This document shows, piece after piece, positions 25,288 to 35,177 of a stretch of DNA of 64,000 nucleotides. How positions within the stretch are numbered: the stretch's first letter is position 1; the number at the start of each line of letters is the position of its first letter. The stretch comes from SZAS-79 sp963844255. GTDB lineage: Bacteria; Pseudomonadota; Gammaproteobacteria; Burkholderiales; SG8-39. A program made the translations under genes and the position numbers. The stretch spans positions 124,001-188,000 of the forward strand of contig CAWJNP010000017.1 of the NCBI GenBank assembly GCA_963844255.1, given 5' to 3'. The notes under the pieces were generated by a model. That model ran no database searches and was not told where the DNA came from. It worked only from the letters and a program-made list of their open reading frames with translations.

Positions 25288-27363
25288 ATGGAACAGATTT
25301 ACTTCGCGCTGGTGTGCGCGCTTATCGCCATCGGATACGGCGCCATTTCCGCAAAATGGATCGTGTCGCTTCCTGCAGGCAACGCGCGCATGCAGGAGAT
25401 TGCGGCGGCCATCCAGCAGGGCGCCAAGGCATACCTGAACCGCCAGTACACGACCATTGCGGTCGCCGGCGTGGTGCTGTTCCTCGTCATCGGCCTCGTG
25501 CCGGGCCTGGGCTGGTCGACCGCCGTGGGCTTCGCGCTCGGCGCGATCCTGTCGGGCGCAGCAGGCTATATCGGCATGAACGTGTCGGTGCGTGCGAACG
25601 TGCGCACTGCGCAGGCGGCCACGCAGGGAATTGACGCGGCCCTGAACGTCGCATTTCGCGGTGGCGCGATCACCGGGATGCTGGTGGTCGGCCTCGGCCT
25701 CCTCGGCGTGGCGGGCTTCTACGCGGTGCTGATCAATTCGGCGCCCCACGGCCTGGGCAAGACGGTCGACCTGCACACGGTGCTGCAGCCGATGATCGGC
25801 CTCGCGTTCGGCTCGTCCCTGATCTCGATCTTCGCGCGACTGGGCGGCGGCATCTTCACCAAGGGCGCCGATGTCGGCGCCGATCTGGTGGGCAAGGTCG
25901 AAGCCGGCATCCCCGAGGACGATCCGCGCAACCCGGCGGTCATCGCCGATAACGTCGGCGACAACGTCGGCGACTGCGCCGGCATGGCCGCGGACCTTTT
26001 CGAGACGTACGCGGTTACGCTGATCGCGACGATGCTGCTCGGTGCGCTGATGGTGAAGGGCGCCGAAGTGCAGGCAGTGCTGTACCCGATGGTGCTCGGC
26101 GGCTTTTCGATCATCGCGTCGATCATCGGCTGCACGATGGTCAAGCACAAGGAAGGCAGCAAGATCATGAATGCGCTGTACCGCGGCCTGATCGTGGCCG
26201 GTGTGCTCGCCGTGATCGCCTTTTACCCGCTGACCAGCTGGGTGTTTGCCGGTACTGATTTTGCGGCACAAGGCGGGGTGATGAAGCTGTACCTCGCCTC
26301 GCTGGTCGGTCTCGCGCTGACCGGTGCGCTGGTGTGGATCACCGAGTACTACACCGGTACCGAATACGCGCCGGTGCGCTACGTCGCACAGGCGTCCACC
26401 ACGGGTCACGGCACCAACATCATCGCCGGCCTCGCCGTGTCGATGCGCTCGACGGCCTGGCCGGTGCTGTTCGTCTGCGCGGCGATCTACGCCTCGTATA
26501 CGCTGGGCGGGCTGTACGGCATTGCGATTGCCGCCACCTCGATGCTCTCGATGGCAGGCATCATCGTTGCGCTGGACGCCTACGGGCCGATCACCGACAA
26601 CGCCGGCGGCATCGCCGAGATGTCGAACCTGCCGGATTCGGTGCGTGCGGTGACCGATCCGCTCGATGCGGTGGGCAACACCACCAAGGCGGTCACCAAG
26701 GGTTACGCAATCGGCTCGGCCGGCCTGGCTGCCCTGGTGCTCTTCGCCGACTTCACCCATGCGCTTGACCATGCAGGCAAGACCACGGCGTTCAGCCTGT
26801 CGGAACCGGCAGTGATCATCGGACTCTTCATCGGCGGACTGATTCCATTCCTGTTCGGTGCGATGGCCATGGAAGCAGTCGGGCGCGCTGCGGGCTCGGT
26901 CGTGGTCGAGGTGCGTCGCCAGTTCAAGGAGATTCCCGGCATCATGGAAGGGACCGCCAAGCCGGAATACGGCACCGCGGTGGACATGCTGACCAAGGCG
27001 GCGATCAAGGAAATGATGATTCCCTCGCTGCTTCCGGTGCTTACGCCGATCGTGCTCGCGCTGATCATGCGCCTGCTGATGGGCGCCGAGGCCGCGCGCA
27101 TGGCCATCGGCGGCATGCTGATGGGAACCATCGTGACCGGCCTGTTCGTGGCGATCTCGATGTGTACCGGCGGCGGCGCGTGGGACAACGCCAAGAAGTA
27201 TATCGAGGACGACAACTTCGGCGGCAAGGGTTCCGAGGCGCACAAGGCTGCGGTTACCGGCGATACGGTGGGCGACCCCTACAAGGACACGGCGGGTCCG
27301 GCAATCAACCCGTTGATCAAGATCATCAACATCGTCGCGCTGCTGCTGGTGCCGCTGCTCTAA
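25288..27363 (+). CDS. hppA: K+-independent proton-translocating pyrophosphatase
   Basis: A 691-residue inner-membrane protein with about 16 helices that couples pyrophosphate hydrolysis to H+ pumping. Catalytic motifs: DVGADLVGKVEAGIPEDDPR, NVGDNVGDCAGMAADLFE, DAYGPITDNAGGIAEM and the C-terminal GDTVGDPYKDTAGPA. In GNTTKAVTKG, Lys467 occupies the position that separates K+-independent (Lys) from K+-dependent (Ala) enzymes, so this is the K+-independent class. It has its own promoter element and a strong terminator. Confidence 0.95.
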   Translation: MEQIYFALVCALIAIGYGAISAKWIVSLPAGNARMQEIAAAIQQGAKAYLNRQYTTIAVAGVVLFLVIGLVPGLGWSTAVGFALGAILSGAAGYIGMNVSVRANVRTAQAATQGIDAALNVAFRGGAITGMLVVGLGLLGVAGFYAVLINSAPHGLGKTVDLHTVLQPMIGLAFGSSLISIFARLGGGIFTKGADVGADLVGKVEAGIPEDDPRNPAVIADNVGDNVGDCAGMAADLFETYAVTLIATMLLGALMVKGAEVQAVLYPMVLGGFSIIASIIGCTMVKHKEGSKIMNALYRGLIVAGVLAVIAFYPLTSWVFAGTDFAAQGGVMKLYLASLVGLALTGALVWITEYYTGTEYAPVRYVAQASTTGHGTNIIAGLAVSMRSTAWPVLFVCAAIYASYTLGGLYGIAIAATSMLSMAGIIVALDAYGPITDNAGGIAEMSNLPDSVRAVTDPLDAVGNTTKAVTKGYAIGSAGLAALVLFADFTHALDHAGKTTAFSLSEPAVIIGLFIGGLIPFLFGAMAMEAVGRAAGSVVVEVRRQFKEIPGIMEGTAKPEYGTAVDMLTKAAIKEMMIPSLLPVLTPIVLALIMRLLMGAEAARMAIGGMLMGTIVTGLFVAISMCTGGGAWDNAKKYIEDDNFGGKGSEAHKAAVTGDTVGDPYKDTAGPAINPLIKIINIVALLLVPLL

Positions 27364-27383
27364 GCACCGCTCGACACGACAGG

Positions 27384-27416
27384 AAAGGGCGACGCGGTCA
27401 GTCGCCCTTTTTCTTT
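27384..27416 (+). terminator. Rho-independent terminator of hppA
   Basis: AAAGGGCGAC (27384-27393) pairs with GTCGCCCTTT (27401-27410), a 10-bp stem with a 7-nt loop followed by TTCTTTTC. It lies between convergent hppA and the glutamate dehydrogenase gene and may be used from both sides. Confidence 0.9.
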
Positions 27417-27428
27417 TCAGGCCGCCGA

Positions 27429-30400
27429 CTAGGTTCTTGCGGCGATGTTGCGCAACTCGCGCATGGCCACCGAAACCATCGCGAAGTCCAGCGTTTCGTG
27501 TCCGCGCAGGTCGGCCAGCACCTGAAGGAATCGTTCGAGCAACGTACGATTCGACGCCTCCCACGCGGCAATCGCCTTGTCCGCCGAATCCCTGGGCCCG
27601 GCGCTGCGTAGCGCATCGGTCGTCAGCTGGCGCTGCATTCCGGCGATGTCATCGCGCACAGCGGCCTTCGCCAGCGCCTGCCAGTGGGTTTCCGAGGGAA
27701 GTCCGGACACCCGGGCGCGCAGCCAGGGAAACTCCAGCCGACCGCCCAGGGCGAAGTAGGCCGCCGCGACCTGTTCGATTCTTCGCCCCAGTGCCTCACC
27801 GACGTCGACCAGATCCAGCGCGGCAGGCAGCACATCGAAGCAGGCGACCGTTGCGGCCAGCGCCTCTGGCGCGCCGGCTTCGGCAATACGAGCCTTTGTT
27901 TGGTTCCAGGATTCGCGTTCGCCATCAGTGAGCACCGCAGGAATCAGGCGGCCCAGCGCTTCGACACCGGGGCGGAAGTGCGCGATGGCCGCAGCGACGC
28001 CGCCGATGTGCTTTCGGTTGTGCAGCAACCACAGGCTCGCACGCACGACCAGGCGGCCGGCGTCGAGCAGCATGGCGCTTTGCGTGGCATCGGACACCTT
28101 GTGTTGGAGTGCATCGACCTGAGTCCAGAAGTCGACCATGCCGAACGCTTCGCGCGTGATCATGTAGGCACGCATGACCTCGGCCGTCGTGGCGCCGGTC
28201 TCCTCGCGCATGCGGTGTACGAACGTGCTGCCCACGCGATTCACGGCACTGTTGGTCACATGCGTGGCGATGATCTCGCGCCGCAGCGGGTGTGCATGGA
28301 TCTGGCGGGCATAGCGCTTGTGGAGCGGCTTTGGAAAATAGCGCTCAAGGGCGGTGGCGAAGGTCGGGTCTTCGGGCAGGTCGGACGCAAGTAGGTCGGC
28401 GTAGACCTGCATCTTGGCGTATGCGAGCAGCACCGCACGCTCCGGCGTGGTCAGGCCCGTCCGCGCCGCACGGCGCTCCGCGATTTCCTTGTCCGGGGGG
28501 AGGAATTCGATCGCGCGATTGAGGCGGCCTGCACGCTCCAGCGACTGGATGAAGCGCACCTGCTGTTCCAGCAATTGCGGTGCGACCCGTCCGGAAACCG
28601 AAAGGCTCTGCGTCTGGAAGATGTTGTCGCGCAGGACGAGGGTTGCGACCTCGTCGGTCATTTCAGCAAGCTGTCGGTTGCGCTGCTTGAACGAAAGACT
28701 GCCGTCGCGCACCGCGGCGTCGAGGAGGATCTTGATATTCACTTCGTGATCCGAGCAGTCGACACCCGCGGAATTGTCGATTGCGTCCGTGTTTACGCGG
28801 CCGCCCGCGAGCGCGAATTCGATCCGGCCGAGCTGCGTCAGTCCGAGATTTCCGCCCTCCGCGACCACCTTGCAGCGCAGTTCACGTCCGTCGACCCGCA
28901 AGGCGTCGTTGGCGCGGTCGCCCACCTGCGCGTGCGTCTCGCGTCCTGCCTTTACATAGGTGCCGATCCCGCCGTTGTAGAGCAGGTCCACCGGAGCCTT
29001 GAGGATCGCGTTGGCGAGTTCGGTCGGCGAAAGCGATTTCGCCTCGATGCCCAGCGCGCGTCGCGCCTCGATGGAGAGTGGAATCGATTTGGCGGTGCGC
29101 GGCCAGACGCCGCCGCCTCTCGAGATCAGCCTGGCCTCGTAATCCGCCCAGGACGACCGCGGCAACCTGAACAGCCGCTCTCGTTCGACCCAGCTTTCGG
29201 CCGGGTCGGGATCCGGATCGATGAAGATGTGGCGGTGATCGAAGGCTGCGACCAGCCGTATGCAGCGCGACAGCAGCATGCCGTTGCCGAACACGTCTCC
29301 CGACATGTCGCCGATGCCGACGACAGTGAACGGATGCATCTGCGTGTCGAGGCCGAGTTCACGGAAGTGGCGCTTGACCGATTCCCAGGCACCGCGTGCG
29401 GTGATGCCCATCTTCTTGTGGTCGTAGCCAACGGAGCCGCCGGAGGCGAATCCGTCGCCGAGCCAGAATCCGTATTCGTGTGCCACGCTGTTGGCGATGT
29501 CGGAAAAAGTGGCCGTGCCCTTGTCGGCTGCAACCACGAGATAGGGGTCGTCCTCGTCGTGGCGCAGGACTGCGGGCGGTGGCACGACCTTGCCGTCCAC
29601 CAGATTGTCGGTCACGTCGAGCAGGCCCCGAAGGAACGTCTGGTAGCAGGCAATGCCTTCCTTCTGCATTGCCTCGCGATCGCCGGCCGGGGGCGGTTGC
29701 TTTACGAAGAATCCGCCCTTGGAGCCGACCGGAACGATGACCGCGTTCTTTGCCATCTGCGCCTTCATCAGGCCCAGCACTTCAGTGCGGAAGTCCTCGC
29801 GGCGGTCGGACCAGCGCAGACCCCCGCGTGCCACCGGTCCGCCCCGCAGGTGCACGCCCTCGACCCTCGGGGAGTAGACCCAGATCTCGTACATCGGCCG
29901 GGGCTCGGGCATGCCCGGCACCTTGCGCGGATCGAACTTGAGCGAAAGATAGGGTTTCGGTCCGCCTTCGGCGTCTGGCTGGAACGCATTGGTGCGCTTG
30001 GTGGCGAGGATCGTTGCGAGGAACTGGCGAACGATGCGGTCTTCGTCGAGGCTCTGCACGCCATCGAGGCTTTTCTCGATCTGCGCGACCAGGGCGGCCT
30101 CGGCCTTCGGGGAAGCCTGCCCGGGCTCGAAGCGCGCATGGAACAGTTTCACCAGATCACGGGAAATCGTCGCATGGGTCACCAGCGTCTGCTGCACATA
30201 GCCGCGGGTGAACGTGAAGCCTGCCTGCCTCAGGTAGCGACTGTATGCGCGCAGGATCGAAATGTCGCGGGCCGAAAGTTCTGCCGCGAGCACGAGCTGG
30301 TTCAGGCTGTCGGATTCAACCCCGCCGGACCACATCGCCTTGAACGCATCGTGGAACAGCGGGCGCACGCGCTCGAGGGACAATTCGGGCTGGTCTGCCA

Positions 30401-32285
30401 CAGCCGCATCCAGCGCGGGAAGTGCCAGGCTGAAATCGACGATCCACACCGCGCTGCTGCCGGCCGGCTGGATTTCGTAGGGCTGGTCGTCGAGCACCCG
30501 CACGCCGAGATTCTCCAGCAGGGGCAGCACGTCCGACAGAACAATCGGCGCGTCGCTGCGAACCAGCCGCAGGCGCAGCAGTCGCGATCCCGCGCTGCGC
30601 GAATGGTAGAGGTCCATGCCCGGACCGCCGTTCGCACCGAGCGCCTCGATCTGCTCTATATCGAGGAGCGCCGTGCCCACCGGATTATCCTCGCGGTAGC
30701 CGGCCGGAAACGCGCGACCGTAGCGCGCCTGAATTTCGTTGCCGCGCGCCTCGCCGTAATGCTCGACAAGCAGCGCGTGCAGGTCGTCTTCCCAGCGCCG
30801 CATTGACGCGGCGATGCGGGCCTCGACCGCACGCACGTCGACCACAGGTGCGCTGCCGGGCCGCGTACGCACCACGATGAACACGCGCGCAAGCGGCGAC
30901 TCCGAAAGGCTGACGCTGAATTCGGACGCCACGCCGTCGTAGGCCTCCGCGAGGATCTGCTGGAAGCGCTGCCGCTGTTCGGTCCCGTATTTGTCGCGCG
31001 GCACGTAAATCAGGCAGGTGACGTAGCGGCCGTAGGCGTCGCGTCGCACGAGAAGCCGGGTGCGCTGGCGCTCGCCGAGCTGAAGTATCGCGATTGCGTG
31101 GGCGTAGAGCTCCTGCGGCTCGATCTGCAGCAGTTCGTCGCGCGGATAGTCCTCGAGAATCGAGGCGAATGCCTTGCCGTCGTGGCTCGAAGGCCGGAAC
31201 CTGGCGCGCGCCTGGACGTCGGCAATCTTGCGCCGGACGACCGGGATGTCGACGAGCTTTTCCCTGTATACGGTGTGGGTGTAGAGCCCGAGGATGCGAC
31301 GCTCCCCGATGACCCGGCCCCTGGCGTCGAAACGCTTCACGCCGACATAGTCGAGGTAGCCCGGGCGGTGCACGGTCGCACGCGTGTTGGCCTTGGCGAG
31401 GACCAGGATTTCGGGCCGGCGCGCGCGTGCGCGCACCTCGGCAGGCAGGGTGGCAAAGCTGGTCGAAACGGTCGTGCCCTTGCGTTCGCGCAGAATCCCC
31501 AGCCCCGAGCCGCTCACGATGCGCAGCACGTCTTCTCCGTTCTCGCTCACGAGGTCATAGTCGCGATAGCCGAGCAGCGTCATGTGATTGTCGAGCAGCC
31601 ATGCGAGAAATGCGTGTGCCTCGCCTGCTTCAAGCGCATCGAGCGAAGCCCGGGGCGCCGCGAATTCCGCAATCAGCGCGCCCAGCTGTTCGCGCATCGG
31701 CTTCCAGTCCTCGACGGTCGCGCGCACATCGGCAAGCACGCGTTCCAGTCCGGCGCCGATCTCCGCCAGCCGTCCCTCGTCCGTCTGGCGGTCGACTTCC
31801 AGGTGCATGAACGATTCGAGGCGGGCTTCATCCGAGGCCGGCGGCGCAATTCGCAGCAGACTGCCGTTTGCGTCGCGAACGAGGCGAAACACCGGGTGCA
31901 GCAGCAGATGAAGCGCAAGGCCCAGGCGGTTGATTTCCATGGTCGTGGAGTCGACCAGGAAGGGCATGTCATCGGCGACAACCTGGATCACCGTGTGGGT
32001 GCTCTGCCAGCCGTTCGTTTCGTACTGGGGGTTGAAGACCCTCACCTGCGGCGCGTTGCCCTTGCGGCGGTGCGCGAGTTCGAAATGCTCGTTAGCCGCG
32101 CCCGCCAGGTCCCTGATTTCCAGTTGTGCAAGATCCTGTGGATCGGCATTGCCGTAGTACAGGCGTGCAAACTGTTCGGCGAGCGCCGCCCTCGACGCCG
32201 AAGCGCGGCCACGTGCGGCGCGCGCGATACGCGCCAGCAGGTCTGAATTCGAGTCGCGTGTTCCGGTGGGCTTGGGTGCGCTCAT
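27429..32285 (-). CDS. gdhB: NAD-specific glutamate dehydrogenase, large (GDH-180) type
   Basis: A 1,618-residue cytosolic enzyme catalysing oxidative deamination of glutamate to 2-oxoglutarate, mainly catabolic. It has a long N-terminal regulatory half, then the catalytic core with KFDPRKVPGMPEPRPMYEIW, RGGPVARGGLRWSDRREDFRTEV, AKNAVIVPVGSKGGF, GVGYDHKK-like GSVGYDHKKMGIT and GDMSGDVFGNGML, and a helical C-terminal domain. The size matches the about 1,600-residue family. ATG 32285 is preferred because AAGGAC lies just upstream and the following M-S-A-P-K start is usual; a longer frame extends upstream without support. Divergent from the amidase gene. Confidence 0.95.
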   Translation of the reverse strand: MSAPKPTGTRDSNSDLLARIARAARGRASASRAALAEQFARLYYGNADPQDLAQLEIRDLAGAANEHFELAHRRKGNAPQVRVFNPQYETNGWQSTHTVIQVVADDMPFLVDSTTMEINRLGLALHLLLHPVFRLVRDANGSLLRIAPPASDEARLESFMHLEVDRQTDEGRLAEIGAGLERVLADVRATVEDWKPMREQLGALIAEFAAPRASLDALEAGEAHAFLAWLLDNHMTLLGYRDYDLVSENGEDVLRIVSGSGLGILRERKGTTVSTSFATLPAEVRARARRPEILVLAKANTRATVHRPGYLDYVGVKRFDARGRVIGERRILGLYTHTVYREKLVDIPVVRRKIADVQARARFRPSSHDGKAFASILEDYPRDELLQIEPQELYAHAIAILQLGERQRTRLLVRRDAYGRYVTCLIYVPRDKYGTEQRQRFQQILAEAYDGVASEFSVSLSESPLARVFIVVRTRPGSAPVVDVRAVEARIAASMRRWEDDLHALLVEHYGEARGNEIQARYGRAFPAGYREDNPVGTALLDIEQIEALGANGGPGMDLYHSRSAGSRLLRLRLVRSDAPIVLSDVLPLLENLGVRVLDDQPYEIQPAGSSAVWIVDFSLALPALDAAVADQPELSLERVRPLFHDAFKAMWSGGVESDSLNQLVLAAELSARDISILRAYSRYLRQAGFTFTRGYVQQTLVTHATISRDLVKLFHARFEPGQASPKAEAALVAQIEKSLDGVQSLDEDRIVRQFLATILATKRTNAFQPDAEGGPKPYLSLKFDPRKVPGMPEPRPMYEIWVYSPRVEGVHLRGGPVARGGLRWSDRREDFRTEVLGLMKAQMAKNAVIVPVGSKGGFFVKQPPPAGDREAMQKEGIACYQTFLRGLLDVTDNLVDGKVVPPPAVLRHDEDDPYLVVAADKGTATFSDIANSVAHEYGFWLGDGFASGGSVGYDHKKMGITARGAWESVKRHFRELGLDTQMHPFTVVGIGDMSGDVFGNGMLLSRCIRLVAAFDHRHIFIDPDPDPAESWVERERLFRLPRSSWADYEARLISRGGGVWPRTAKSIPLSIEARRALGIEAKSLSPTELANAILKAPVDLLYNGGIGTYVKAGRETHAQVGDRANDALRVDGRELRCKVVAEGGNLGLTQLGRIEFALAGGRVNTDAIDNSAGVDCSDHEVNIKILLDAAVRDGSLSFKQRNRQLAEMTDEVATLVLRDNIFQTQSLSVSGRVAPQLLEQQVRFIQSLERAGRLNRAIEFLPPDKEIAERRAARTGLTTPERAVLLAYAKMQVYADLLASDLPEDPTFATALERYFPKPLHKRYARQIHAHPLRREIIATHVTNSAVNRVGSTFVHRMREETGATTAEVMRAYMITREAFGMVDFWTQVDALQHKVSDATQSAMLLDAGRLVVRASLWLLHNRKHIGGVAAAIAHFRPGVEALGRLIPAVLTDGERESWNQTKARIAEAGAPEALAATVACFDVLPAALDLVDVGEALGRRIEQVAAAYFALGGRLEFPWLRARVSGLPSETHWQALAKAAVRDDIAGMQRQLTTDALRSAGPRDSADKAIAAWEASNRTLLERFLQVLADLRGHETLDFAMVSVAMRELRNIAART

Positions 32286-32349
32286 GTCCTTGAGTATAGG
32301 CCATGCAAATTCGGCGCTGCAGCAAACTGCCTGACGTACGTCCTCGTGC

Positions 32350-33840
32350 ATGCGTGCAGATGGGCCGCGAGGCGCGTTGACAGCTGGCGTGTGCAGCGGT
32401 GAGTATCGCTGCGGTGAATATCCGTATGCCAACCGGGAGAAAAAAATCGAACTCACCGATCTGACGCTCGTCGAGCAGGCCGCGGCCCTGCGCACGGCCC
32501 GCTGCACCAGTCGGGACCTTGTCGACGCGCACCTTGCGCGCATCGCGCGTTTCGACACGCAGTTGCATGCCTTTGTAGAGGTCTATGCGGGCGAGGCGCG
32601 CCAGCTCGCGGAGGCGGCAGACCGTGCGCGATCCGCAGGCCTGCCGATCGGACCGCTGCATGGCCTGCCGATCGGACTCAAGGATCTGTGCGACATCGCC
32701 GGCCGCATCGGAACGATCGGATCGAAGATGTGGGCCGATCGCCGGGCCGAAGTGACCTCGGCCACCGTTGAGCGACTGTTGGCCGCGGGGATGATTCCGC
32801 TGGGCAAGCTGCACATGGTCGAGTTCGCGTTCGGTGCCTGGGGCACCAATCCCTTGATGGGCGCTCCCTGGAATCCGTGGGACATGGCGCGCCGGCGCAC
32901 CCCGGGCGGGTCCTCCAGCGGAACCGGCGTGGCCGTGGCGGCGGGACTCGCCCCGGTCGGCATCGGCAGCGATACCGGCGGTTCGGTGCGCATTCCCGCA
33001 GCATTCAACGGATTGGTCGGACTCAAGCTCACGCATGGTCGCGTCAGCCTGCATGGCACGGGCTTGCTCAGCTGGACGCTGGACACCATCGGACCGCTGG
33101 GACGCTCGGTCGACGATTGTGCGGAAGTTCTGCGCGTGCTGGCGGGACCGGACGATCGCGATCCTGCAACGCGCGGGCAACCCCCGCTGGACCTGCCTGC
33201 GCAGCTCGCTGCCGGGCGTCTGCATCATGTGCGCATCGCACTGCCCGATCGCAGCCAGTTGCCGACTTTCATGCATCCCGCCGTACTCGCGGCCTGGACG
33301 GACAGTGCACGACGGCTCGAGAGCCTGGGCGCGCAGATCGTCCCTGTGCGTCTGCCGGACTGGTACTTCGAGCTCGCACGGGCGGTGGGCACCATCATCT
33401 CGTCGGAGGCCTATGCCTTGCACCGTGGGCACATCGAGGATCGTGCGCAGCCGATCGGCGACGCGGTGCGCCAGCGCATACTGAATGCGGCCGGGCTCGC
33501 GCCGGGGGAGTACGCCGAGACCCTGCGGGTGATGGCGGAGCGGCGTCGCAGCTTCAACGAATGGTTCGAGGCATTCGACGCGCTGCTCCTGCCCACCGTG
33601 CCGGTACCCGCGATACCGCTCGACGAGGTCGACGAGGCCTCGCCCATCCCCAGTTACCTGACGCGGCCGGCAAACTATCTGGGCCAGTGTGCACTCGCCA
33701 TGCCGGCCGGATTGCATGAGGGGCTGCCGCTCAGCGTGCAGATCATCGGCAAGCCGAATGCCGAACGCGCGATCCTCGGGATCGGCAAGGCCCTGCAGGA
33801 AGACGGCGGACACCACCTGCTGCGCCCGGGGCTCGCCTGA
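32350..33840 (+). CDS. Amidase signature family hydrolase
   Basis: An amidase-signature enzyme hydrolysing amide bonds in the cytosol, up to 496 residues. The Ser-cisSer-Lys triad is visible: Lys111 in GLPIGLKDLCD, the cis-Ser in GGSSSGTGV, and the nucleophile in GSDTGGSVRIPA. GatA function is unlikely since gatB and gatC are absent. The start is uncertain: ATG 32350 and GTG 32389 lack ribosome sites. The best ribosome-binding sequence (GGGAG at 32435) precedes a non-standard ATC at 32446, where homology would place the N-terminus (I-E-L-T-D-L-T). It is followed by two MFS genes, suggesting uptake and hydrolysis of an amide compound. Confidence 0.88.
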   Translation: MRADGPRGALTAGVCSGEYRCGEYPYANREKKIELTDLTLVEQAAALRTARCTSRDLVDAHLARIARFDTQLHAFVEVYAGEARQLAEAADRARSAGLPIGPLHGLPIGLKDLCDIAGRIGTIGSKMWADRRAEVTSATVERLLAAGMIPLGKLHMVEFAFGAWGTNPLMGAPWNPWDMARRRTPGGSSSGTGVAVAAGLAPVGIGSDTGGSVRIPAAFNGLVGLKLTHGRVSLHGTGLLSWTLDTIGPLGRSVDDCAEVLRVLAGPDDRDPATRGQPPLDLPAQLAAGRLHHVRIALPDRSQLPTFMHPAVLAAWTDSARRLESLGAQIVPVRLPDWYFELARAVGTIISSEAYALHRGHIEDRAQPIGDAVRQRILNAAGLAPGEYAETLRVMAERRRSFNEWFEAFDALLLPTVPVPAIPLDEVDEASPIPSYLTRPANYLGQCALAMPAGLHEGLPLSVQIIGKPNAERAILGIGKALQEDGGHHLLRPGLA

Positions 33841-35141
33841 AACTTTCGCGCCTGCCGTTTTTCTACGGCTGGGTGATTGTCGCAGTCGCCTTCGTGACGA
33901 TGGGCGTCGGCGTCAACGCGCGCACCGCGTTTTCGCTCTTCTTCCCGCCGATCCTCGCCGAGTTCGGCTGGGAACGCGGCGCGGTTGCCGGCGCGTTCTC
34001 GTTCGGATTTTTCGTCGCGGCTCTGCTGGGCCCGCTGCTGGGCCGCCTGATGGATCGCTACGGCCCGCGGCTCGCGATCGAGGCCGGCGTCGCGGTCACG
34101 GGGTGCGGCCTGCTGCTCGCGGCGCTGACCAGCCAGCCCTGGCACCTGTATCTGACCCTGGGGGTTCTGATCGGCGTGGGCGGGATGATGCTGGGCTATA
34201 CCGGCCACTCGCTGTTCCTGCCCAACTGGTTTGTGCGCAGGCGCGGCCTGGCGATGAGTATTGCCTTCTCCGGCGTGGGTATCGGCTCGATCGTGCTGAT
34301 GCCCGCGCTGCAGTTTTACATCGAACGCGCAGGCTGGCGGGCTGCCTGCATAGCCATGGGCATCCTCGTTCTGGTGCTGCTGGTGCCGCTCAACCTGTTG
34401 CTGAAGCGGCGACCCGAGGAGTTGGGCACGGGGCCGGACGGCGATCCTGGCACCGGCGCCTCCGTCAATTCGGCACGCCCGGACAATGTGGTCGACAGGG
34501 CGTGGACCGAGATCGACTGGACTCTCGCGCGGGCCCTGCGCACGGCACGCTTCTGGTGGATCGCCCTGGGCTACGCGTGCGCGATGTACGCCTGGTATGC
34601 AGTCCAGGTGCACCAGACGAAGTACCTGATCGAAGCGGGGTTCAGCGGCGTATACGCCGGATGGGCACTGGGATTTGTCAGCTTCGTGGCGATACCTGGA
34701 CAGATCACGCTTGGACATGTGTCTGACCGGATCGGCCGGGAGTGGGTATGGACGGTGGGCTGTCTGGGTTTCGTACTGTGTTACGCCGCGCTGCTGCTGA
34801 TGCGCGCGATTCCACACCCTGCGCTGCTCTGGTTCATGGTGCTCTCCCAGGGCCTTCTCGGCTACGGCCTGACTTCGGTGTTCGGCGCGATCCCTGCCGA
34901 AATCTTTCAAGGCCGGCACTACGGCACCATCTTCGGAACGCTGTCCACGGCGGCGATGACGGGTGGCGCGCTCGGGCCGTGGGCCACGGGCGCCTTGTAC
35001 GACGCGACCGGCAACTACGCGCTTGCATTCGGCATTGCCATCGGATGCAGCGCCTTGTCGATCCTGTGCATCTGGTGCGCCGGGCCCCGCCAGATACGCG
35101 CGGTGGCCGGGCGCATCGTTGCGCGGCAGCAGGGCGCTTAG
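33837..35141 (+). CDS. MFS transporter (oxalate/formate antiporter-like), first of two
   Basis: A 12-helix major facilitator with the loop 2-3 signature LLGRLMDRYGPR and a central cytoplasmic loop near residue 200. GTG 33873 is the first standard start, but it would cut into helix 1 (FYGWVIVAVAFVTMG). CTG 33837 overlaps the amidase stop as CTGA and gives LKLSRLPFFYGW, which is a normal N-terminus; I use it as the inferred start. Substrate unknown; coupling to the amidase suggests that it carries the amidase substrate or product. Confidence 0.82.
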   Translation: MKLSRLPFFYGWVIVAVAFVTMGVGVNARTAFSLFFPPILAEFGWERGAVAGAFSFGFFVAALLGPLLGRLMDRYGPRLAIEAGVAVTGCGLLLAALTSQPWHLYLTLGVLIGVGGMMLGYTGHSLFLPNWFVRRRGLAMSIAFSGVGIGSIVLMPALQFYIERAGWRAACIAMGILVLVLLVPLNLLLKRRPEELGTGPDGDPGTGASVNSARPDNVVDRAWTEIDWTLARALRTARFWWIALGYACAMYAWYAVQVHQTKYLIEAGFSGVYAGWALGFVSFVAIPGQITLGHVSDRIGREWVWTVGCLGFVLCYAALLLMRAIPHPALLWFMVLSQGLLGYGLTSVFGAIPAEIFQGRHYGTIFGTLSTAAMTGGALGPWATGALYDATGNYALAFGIAIGCSALSILCIWCAGPRQIRAVAGRIVARQQGA

Positions 35142-35177
35142 GACGAACGCCATCGCACGACGGCAGGTTCGCCCTGC

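Noticed and set aside
25219..27564. 781-codon frame opposite hppA
   Set aside because: Low-complexity Arg/His/Asp-rich translation typical of the strand opposite a high-GC gene; hppA is unambiguous.
28575..30806. 743-codon plus-strand frame inside the glutamate dehydrogenase gene
   Set aside because: Antisense shadow caused by GC-rich third positions; no recognisable motif, while the opposite strand encodes conserved GDH motifs.
32848..33010. Amidase as GatA of the tRNA amidotransferase
   Set aside because: gatB and gatC are absent and the context is two MFS transporters.
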